From Lineus longissimus (taxonomy: Eukaryota > Nemertea > Pilidiophora > Heteronemertea > Lineidae), in assembly GCF_910592395.1 (NCBI RefSeq), contig NC_088311.1:18170501-18230500 (forward strand): a stretch of DNA of 60,000 nt. Reading direction: 5' to 3'. Each line of letters starts with the position of its first letter. Position 1 is the stretch's first letter. The notes below the pieces were generated by a model. That model ran no database searches. It was not told the DNA's origin and was given only the letters and a program-made list of their open reading frames with translations. This document shows positions 34,801 through 43,800 of the stretch, piece by piece. A program made the position numbers and the translations under genes.

Positions 34801-37800
34801 CCATGGATTGCCCATGGATGGAATGTTCATGATTAATCCCCATCAACTATCCGTCGACGGAGACTTTTGCCTGTGTACTGAAAAAGAAGACATTGTAAAT
34901 TTTGCATGGTTCCTGCGTGATTATATTCCACAAGTTGAAGATATGCCAACTTCGTTATAACCTTGACCTCTATTGAAATTGATCATTAAACTTCAAAACA
35001 ACACAAACATATATGTTGTTTTGTTTCATGCTTCTGTCTTTCCTCCTGCAAGTTGAGATATGTACCAGTTGAATTGGTATAAATTGTAGATAGTGTAAAA
35101 ATGGTTGAATCTTCTGCTCAGTCCCGTCATTTACTAGCGATGCTGTTCTTTGATCTGTTGAAATTCTGAAGATACATGTTGCCTTTCTGCTTTTTCCAGC
35201 AATTACCTGCGACCCACCGTCACGACTGTTAAATGGAAAAGTTTCTACCACCTTTCTAGCAACCGTTGGTTGGTTCGTGAGTTACAAGTGCGACAAAGGC
35301 TTCGTTCTCGAAGGGAAAGAGAATTCAACCTGTGTCGAGAACGTTTACGGTCCTGGTAATGTGGCAGACTCAACTCCCGTCTGTAGAGGTGAGTCACACT
35401 CAAAGGGAAAAGAAACCTACACTCCTTGACTAATAGAGTCTTATTCAGCGTGTGCTATGAGTCAGTTCCGCCAGCAATATCCGTCTCTGCTAAATGGGCA
35501 AGTTGGTGCCCCGAAGGCCGCTGTTCTAGGCTCATTTAAGGGGGGTTATCAGTAGGTAAAGGACATCGTTTTGCACAAGGACGGTCCTACCACGAAGACT
35601 GCAATACTAGGATAAGCAGTCACTTATCAGTTCGTCAAAGGGCATCGTTTTGGAAGTAAGAGCTGGCCAAGGACGGTCATGGTAATTTGAAAGAGAAATT
35701 GGCATACCCGACGTCTCTGTGTGTAGGCCCATGGGAAAAGGCACTCTCCTTGCCTTGTTAGAAAAAATGTTCATATGCAAAGCGCGTGCTGTCTTTTAAT
35801 CAGAACTGTACATGACTCGAATGGAATTAACCTTGTTAGAAGTTTTGTCTTTTCTTCTTTCCAGCAATAACCTGCGACCCACCGTCCCTAACAAATGGAC
35901 AAGTGTCTGTCCCAAAGCCTGTACTTCTAGGTTCAGCCGTTAGCTACCAGTGTAACACAGGTTACGTTCTAGAAGGGAAAGAGAGTTCCACCTGTGTCGA
36001 GGTTGGGACTGGTAATGTTAAAGGGAGCTGGGCTGACCCGACACCCGTGTGCACAGGTAAGACGTACATTTCATACAAAAAGAGGTTCTTTTCATGTTTT
36101 TGTCCTAATAAGGACTTTGTTTGATACTCGACTCAAAGCATCTTCACCTGGCCAGCAATGGTTTTTTTTTCTTTTCCAGCAATAACCTGCGACCCACCGT
36201 CCCTAACAAATGGACGAGTGTCTGGCCCGAAGCCTGCACTTCTAGGTTCAGCCGTTAGCTACCAGTGTGACACAGGTTACGTTCTGGAAGGGAAAGGGAG
36301 TTCTACCTGTGTCGAGGATGGACCTGATAATGTTAAAGGGAAATGGGCTGACCCAGCACCCGTGTGCACAGGTAAGAGTTTGACAGTGACAACGGTATTC
36401 CCCTGAAGACCTACGGCGTTCGCTAATGAATATGAAACTTTGCAATTGCATGTACATGTACATGCACGTACCGGTACTGAATATAAATATATGAGGAGGA
36501 AAGGAAGGTCCTGATTATATTCAAGGGCAATGGACTGACCCGACACCTGTGTGCACAAGTAAGATAACTCATGTCTATGGATGGGAACTTTCCCTTTTAT
36601 GCTAGAAGATGTTCATCATTTGCTTGAATTAGGAGTTAGGGTTTCTTTTTTTCTTGAGTTATTCGTTATCATCATGCCGTTTAGAACTTCAAAATGTCTT
36701 TGCCTGTATAGAATGTCCGGGCCACCAGTTTCTGTTCTGTCCTTCGATATTTAAAGCTATTCGCAATCATATACCCTCCATAGATGTATTATACCATGAT
36801 CCGTCAGAATACAATAGGGCTGGACATTTTTTTCCATGGGGATATTTTCTACTTCTACACTGGTGTAGTATAGTTCTCTAGAGGCCATGACCGTTGATAG
36901 CTCAGAGATTGTGGAGCAAAATAGAACCTTGGGCTTTTGCCATGCCATTGTTTGTCTTATTTTCCAGCAATATGCTCTGTGAACCACCGTCTCTAATAAA
37001 TGGACGAGTTCCATCCCCAAGCCGGTTAAACAATTTTGAATGTTTCCCCTTGATCATGTTCGTTTGAAACCCTGAAACACCAGATTGACACCTATTCCTC
37101 TGTTTCTACCGTTGGAAGCTCATTGCCTCTCTAGCTGTCTATCGCATTTTATGGAAACAACGACATATGTGGAAGAAAAATCACACGTTACTTTGGCACC
37201 GCTCAATTCAGCCGTGCGTTTACCAGTCAGACACGGATCTTTGCCTGAAGCGTCTGTTACTTCCCCTAAGAGGGAAAAGCGCACTGCAAGGCGGGAAATT
37301 CATTGACGGAAATGAATTCTTTTGACGTTGTAAATTTGCCCCATGTTTGGCCCTGATCATTATCAATACTGATACATGTATGATTCATATTCCATCCATA
37401 AGTTGCAACACGTCACTCTTACTTGATGGACAAGTATTAGCCGGTGAACATAGCACCCATGGCACGACAGTGATCTTTTAGCCGATGAAGTCTTCATTCT
37501 CGAAGGGATGACGAATTCTACGTGTGTTTACGCAGATCCGAACAGCGCCAAGGGAAAGTGGTCAGAGCCAACGCCTGTTCGCAAAAGTAGGTTCAGCACT
37601 ACCGGACATGATTGACCAATTTCCTTCCCACCCATATTAAAACATTTTTGTTGTGGTTTGAAATAATTTTGAGATGGTCCTTGATAATGTATTGTATTGT
37701 TCTTTTTTCTAGCTATTACCTGTGGACCTCCTGTCATATCAAACGGACATGTATCAGTCATCAAACCAGCCTTGTATGGGTCAACTGTAACCTATCATTG

Positions 37801-40800
37801 TAACCAAGGCTTTGTTCTGGATGGGAAAGGGAGCTCAAAGTGTATTCAAAATGGAACTGACAATGTTTATGGGAAATGGACTGACCAGACGCATGTGTGT
37901 AAAGGTAACGTTACTCTAGAGAGAAAGCTTTCCTCATTTCCTTCCTACATTTCCCCATTTTTGGCCTTCATCATTATCATTATCGATACAATCCCTTACT
38001 TTGATTCTTTTTCCAGCCATAAGTTGCGACACACCATTTTTACTGAATGGACAAGTAATAGCGGGTGGTCAAAGTACCCATGGCACGACAGTGATCTTTA
38101 AATGCGACGACGGCTTCATTCTCGTAGGAAAGACGAATTCTACGTGCGTTCATGAAGATCCAAACAGCGCCAAGGGAAAGTGGTTAGAGCCAACGCCTGT
38201 TTGCAAAAGTAAGTCCAATGCCAACAGCACAAGATTGGCCAGTTGCCATCCCATACACCCATGATAAACATTTAATTTGTTTGTGGTTTGAAGGAATTTT
38301 GAGATGGTTCTTAATGTTGTGTTGTATTCTTCTTTTCTTTTCTAGCTATTACCTGTGAGCCTCCTGTCATACCAAACGGATATGTATCAGTCATCAAACC
38401 AGCCGTGTATGGGTCAACTGTAACCTATCATTGTAACCAAGGCTTTGTTCTGGATGGAAAAGGGAGCTCAAAGTGTAGTCAAAATGGAACTGACAATGTT
38501 TATGGGAAATGGACTGACCAGTCGCCTGTGTGTAAAGGTAAAGTTCCTCGAGATTGAAAGCTTTTTCCATGTCTTTTCTTCATTTTCCCAATGTTTGGCC
38601 CTCATCACTATCATTATCAATACATGCACTGTGATTCATTTTCCAGCCATAAGTTGCGACAAACCATTGTTACTGAATGGACAAGTTATAGCGGGTGGTC
38701 AAAGTACCCATGGCACGACAGTGATCTTTAGGTGCAACGAAGGCTTCGTTCTCGAAGGAAAGACATATTCTACGTGTGTTCATGAAGATCAGAACAGCGC
38801 CAAGGGAAAGTGGTCAGAGCCAACACCTGTTTGCAAAGGTAAGTCCAATGCCTACCGCACACGATTGGCCAATTGCCTTCTCATGCATCCTTAATGAACA
38901 TTTAATTTTTTTTTTTTTGAAGGAATTTTGACATGGTCCTTAATGTTGTGTTGTATTCTTCTTTTCTTTTCTAGCTATTACCTGTGAACCTCCTGTCATA
39001 TCAAACGGACATGTATCAGTCATCAAACCAGCCGTGTATGGGTCAACTGTAACCTATCATTGTAACCAAGGCTTTGTTCTGGATGGGAAAGGAAGCACCA
39101 AGTGTAGTCAAAATGGAACTTATAATGTTTATGGAAAATGGACTGACCAGTCGCCTGTGTGTAAAGGTAAACTTCCTCCAGATTGGAGCTTTCCTCACTC
39201 CTTTTCTACATTTCCCCCATGTTTGGCTTTGATCATTATCATTATCGATACAATCCCGTACTTTGATTCCTTTTGCAGCCATAAGTTGCGACACACCATT
39301 GTTACTGAATGGACAAGTAATAGCGGGTGGTCAAAGTACCCATGACACGACAGTGATCTTTAAATGCGACGACGGCTTCATTCTCGTAGGAAAGACGAAT
39401 TCTACGTGCGTTCATGAAGATCCAAACAGCGCCAAGGGAAAGTGGTCAGAGCCAACGCCTGTTTGCAAAAGTAAGTCCAATGCCAACAGCACAAGATTGA
39501 CCAGTTGCCATCCCATACACCCATGATAAACATTTAATTTGTTTGTGGTTTGAAGGAATTTTTAGATGGTTCTTAATGTTGTGTTGTATTCTTCTTTTCT
39601 TTTCTAGCTATTACCTGTGAACCTCCTGTCATACCAAACGGATATGTATCAGTCATCAAACCAGCCGTGTATGGGTCAACTGTAACCTATCATTGTAACC
39701 AAGGCTTTGTTCTGGATGGAAAAGGGAGCTCAAAGTGTAGTCAAAATGGAACTGACAATGTTTATGGGAAATGGACTGACCAGTCGCCTGTGTGTAAAGG
39801 TAAAGTTCCTCGAGATTGAAAGCTTTTTCCATGTCTTTTCTTCATTTTCCCAATGTTTGGCCCTCATCACTATCATTATCAATACATGCACTGTGATTCA
39901 TTTTCCAGCCATAAGTTGCGACAAACCATTGTTACTGAATGGACAAGTTATAGCGGGTGGTCAAAGTACCCATGGCACGACAGTGATCTTTAAGTGCAAC
40001 GAAGGCTTCGTTCTCGAAGGAAAGACGTATTCTACGTGTGTTCATGAAGATCAAAACAGCGCCAAGGGAAAGTGGTCAGAGCCAACACCTGTTTGCAATG
40101 GTAAGTCCAATGCCTACCGCACACGATTGGCCAATTGCCTTCTCATGCATCCTTAATGAACATTTAATTATTATTTTTTTGAAGGAATTTTGACATGGTC
40201 CTTAATGTTGTGTTGTATTCTTCTTTTCTTTTCTAGCTATTACCTGTGAACCTCCTGTCATATCAAACGGACATGTATCAGTCATCAAACCAGCCGTGTA
40301 TGGGTCAACTGTAACCTATCATTGTAACCCAGGCTTTGTTCTCGATGGGAAAGGAAGCTCAAAGTGTAGTCAAAATGGAACTGACAATGTTTATGGAAAA
40401 TGGACTAACCAGTCGCCTGTGTGTAAAGGTAAAGTTCCTCCAGAGAGAATGCTTTCCTCACTCCTTTTCTACATTTCCCCCATGTTTGGCTTTGATCATT
40501 ATCATTATCGATACAATCCCGTACTTTGATTCCTTTTGCAGCCATAAGTTGCGACACACCATTGTTACTGAATGGACAAGTAATAGCGGGTGGTCAAAGT
40601 ACCCATGACACGACAGTGATCTTTAGATGCGACGAAGGCTTCATTCTCGAAGGAAAGACAAATTCTACGTGTGTTCATGAAGATCCAAACAGCGCCAAGG
40701 GAAAGTGGTCAGAGTCAACGCCTGTTTGCAAGGGTAAGTCCAGTGGCTACCGCACCTGATTGGCCAATTTCCTTCCCATGGACCCATGATAAACATTTAT

Positions 40801-43800
40801 TTTATTTGTGGTTTTAAGGAATTTTGAGATGGTCCTGAATGTTGTGTTGTATTCTTCTTTTCTTTTCTAGCTATTACCTGTGAACCTCCTGTCATACCAA
40901 ACGGATATGTATCAGTCACCAAACCAGCCGTGTATGGATCAACTCTAACCTATCATTGTAACCAAGGCTTTTTTCTGGATGGGAAACGGAGCTCAAAGTG
41001 TATTCAAAATGGAACTGACAATATCTATGGGAAATGGACTGACCAGTCGCCTGTGTGTAAAGGTAAAGTTCCTCCAGAGAGAAAGCTTTCCTCCTTTTTT
41101 TTCTACATTTCCCCCATGTTTGGATTTGATCATTATCATTATCAATACAATGCCGTACTTTGATTCATTTTTTTCTCAGCTATAAGTTGCGACACACCAT
41201 TATTACTGAATGGACAAGTAATAGCGGGTGGGCTAAGTACCCATGGCACGTCAGTGATCTTTAGATGCGACGTAGGCTTCATTCTTGAAGGAAAGACAAA
41301 ATCTACGTGTATTCACGAAGATCCAAACCGCGCCAAGGGAAACTGGTCAGAGCCAACACCTGTTTGCAAAGGTAAGTCCAATGCCTACCGCACACGATTG
41401 GTCAATTTCCTTCCCATGCATCCATAATAAACATTTAATTTGTTTATGTTATGAAGGAATTTTGAGATGGTCCTTAATGTTGTTATCCGAGGCTTTGTTC
41501 TGGATGGGAAAGAAAGCTCAAAGTGTATTCAAAACGCAACTGACAACGTTTATGGGAAATGGAATTACCAGTCGCCTGTGTGTAAAGGTAAAGTTCCTCC
41601 AGGTTGTAGGCTTCCCCATGTTTCTTCGACATTTTTCCTGTGAGAGGCCCTGATCATTATCAATACCAATACTTCATTTTCAAGCCATAAATTGCGACAC
41701 GCCATTCTTACTGAATGGACAAGTAACAGCGAGTGAGCTAAGTACCCATGGCACGACTGTGAATTTTAGATGCTATGAAGGCTTCATTCTCGATGGAAAG
41801 ACAAATTCAACGTGTGTTCACGAAGATCCAAACAGCGCAAAGGGAAAGTGGTCAGAGCCAACGCCTGTTTGCAAAGGTAAGTCCAATGCTTATGTGCACG
41901 ATTAGCAGGTTTGCGAGGGCAGTTGAAGATGTGGTAGCATTTTCTTGCGTCTCCCTATGGAAGTTGTCATATCTGCAAAACATATGTTCATGTAAATGGT
42001 ATTTTTTTTACAGCAACTACATGTTTGCTGCCCCAATTAAAAAATGGACAAGTGTCTGTTGGAAAACCCCCAAAAATTGCTCATTTTAAAAAACCGAAGG
42101 AAATTTCGTAATCCGTCCAAATAAAAACCAGGAATACATGTTTTGTAATTGTCATGTAGAGGCGCGAAAATGTTGGGATTAATAGTAGACTAACTGTACC
42201 TTATCTACCATTGCAGTCATTACATGTGAAGAACCGAAGTTAAAAAACGGAAATGTCACAACTGTAGTCAGTCCTGCAACATTTAGTTCAGTCGTCAACT
42301 ATACATGCAACGAAGCTTTCGTATTAGAAGGAGCGTTCAATTCCACCTGTACCCAAAATGGCACTGAAAATGTGAAAGGAGAGTGGTCAGAACCATCGCC
42401 TACTTGTAGAGGTAAGCACCCAAGCAAGGAGAATGCAGCATAACGCTCGATCGCGATAGTCGGGAAAATGTTTCCACGGACAGCTGCTTTACACCAGTAA
42501 CTAGTGCGCACATTCGCTGCAAGATGAGCAAGCTGATGGGGACCTTCATAGAAAAAGTTGACGCTTAATAGTTCGCGTGTTACTTAAATGAGTTCGAAGC
42601 ACGATGTTATCAAATTCATTCAGCTCAGTTTTTCGTAGGCAATAACTAAACGGTCGCGGTCACATATTTTTGTGCGACCAAGCGACATATTCACTCATAC
42701 AATGTCCGAGATTCAGAGAGCGTTTGACCCTTAAAGGCTCTGATCGTGGGCTGCGGACAGGACGTCGATAAATACCAAAGGCCTTGGGGGTCGGGGACTT
42801 TGCTTATTTTTTTATGGACCAACATGTGAGTATGGACCCAGCACATTGCCCTCACCAAAGAAATATACTTTGAGCACCTACCCACCATCTATAATGCCTA
42901 TTAAACACTCGCTTCTATTCTACTCTCAAGAAATTACCTGTGACCAACCCGTTCTACAGCATGGTAAAGCATCCACAAGTTCCTTACAATATAATTCAAC
43001 AGTAACATACAGCTGCGAGGAGAACTATTCTCTTACTGGGAAGGCAAAGTCCACTTGCGTCCAGGAGGATAAAACTAGCATCAAGGGTGTGTGGGCTGAT
43101 CCAATACCGATTTGCACAGGTGAGAACCTTTTGGCAATTTCTGATAAAAGTTTTCTTCGTCTCCTTAGTCGTGGTTTGTTGGTGAATTTTACATGTCTTC
43201 TGTTGGTTATCAGAAATAACTCTGATGTATGACTTCGTGATGCTAGATTTATCATGTATCTTAGCATAAAGGTACTCAATTTGATTTGATTCACAGATTT
43301 AGAGTCACCCTCATCGACCATTGATCACGTGGATGGAAACTTTGGAGGACGCGCAAACACGCGTAAGTTGTGATCATTTAAAAAATTGAGAATGAGTAAA
43401 TTATAGACTTAACCGAGCAATTAAATGGACGTTCCATTGCGTGTTATATACGACTAGCATTATACCCGTGGCACAGGCAGGTTCAGATGGGCTAAACCTT
43501 GAATTGCATGGGCCGAAAGATTGAATGGCAATGAAAATCTAATGCAATATCAAAGGGGCCGTATCGACGAGACAAATTAAACAAACGAATTGTCCACAGA
43601 CAGGGACCCTGTTTTGTTGCTTGCATATCAAAGTATGTCAATTGGTCTGATAGAGACAATAACGCAATGTCAACATGCATCGTTCCTTTGTCAGCAATAC
43701 GGAGAAGAAGAAGAACTCAAATAGGCCTTCACATGTCATGTCTGCTGCCCAATGGTTCGAACCGCTTACACTATCACTACAACTATAACTTCAAAATGCG

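Larger units (their letters stand above)
36372..37712 (+). other. Gene B intron 10 with relic exons
   Basis: Holds three decayed CCP pieces (36480-36558; about 36966-37280; 37396-37586). Its left half matches gene A 12540-12950. No functional exon is proposed. Confidence 0.65.

Noticed and set aside
36757-37306. Frames on both strands in gene B intron 10
   Set aside because: No domain; the region is made of decayed CCP exons.
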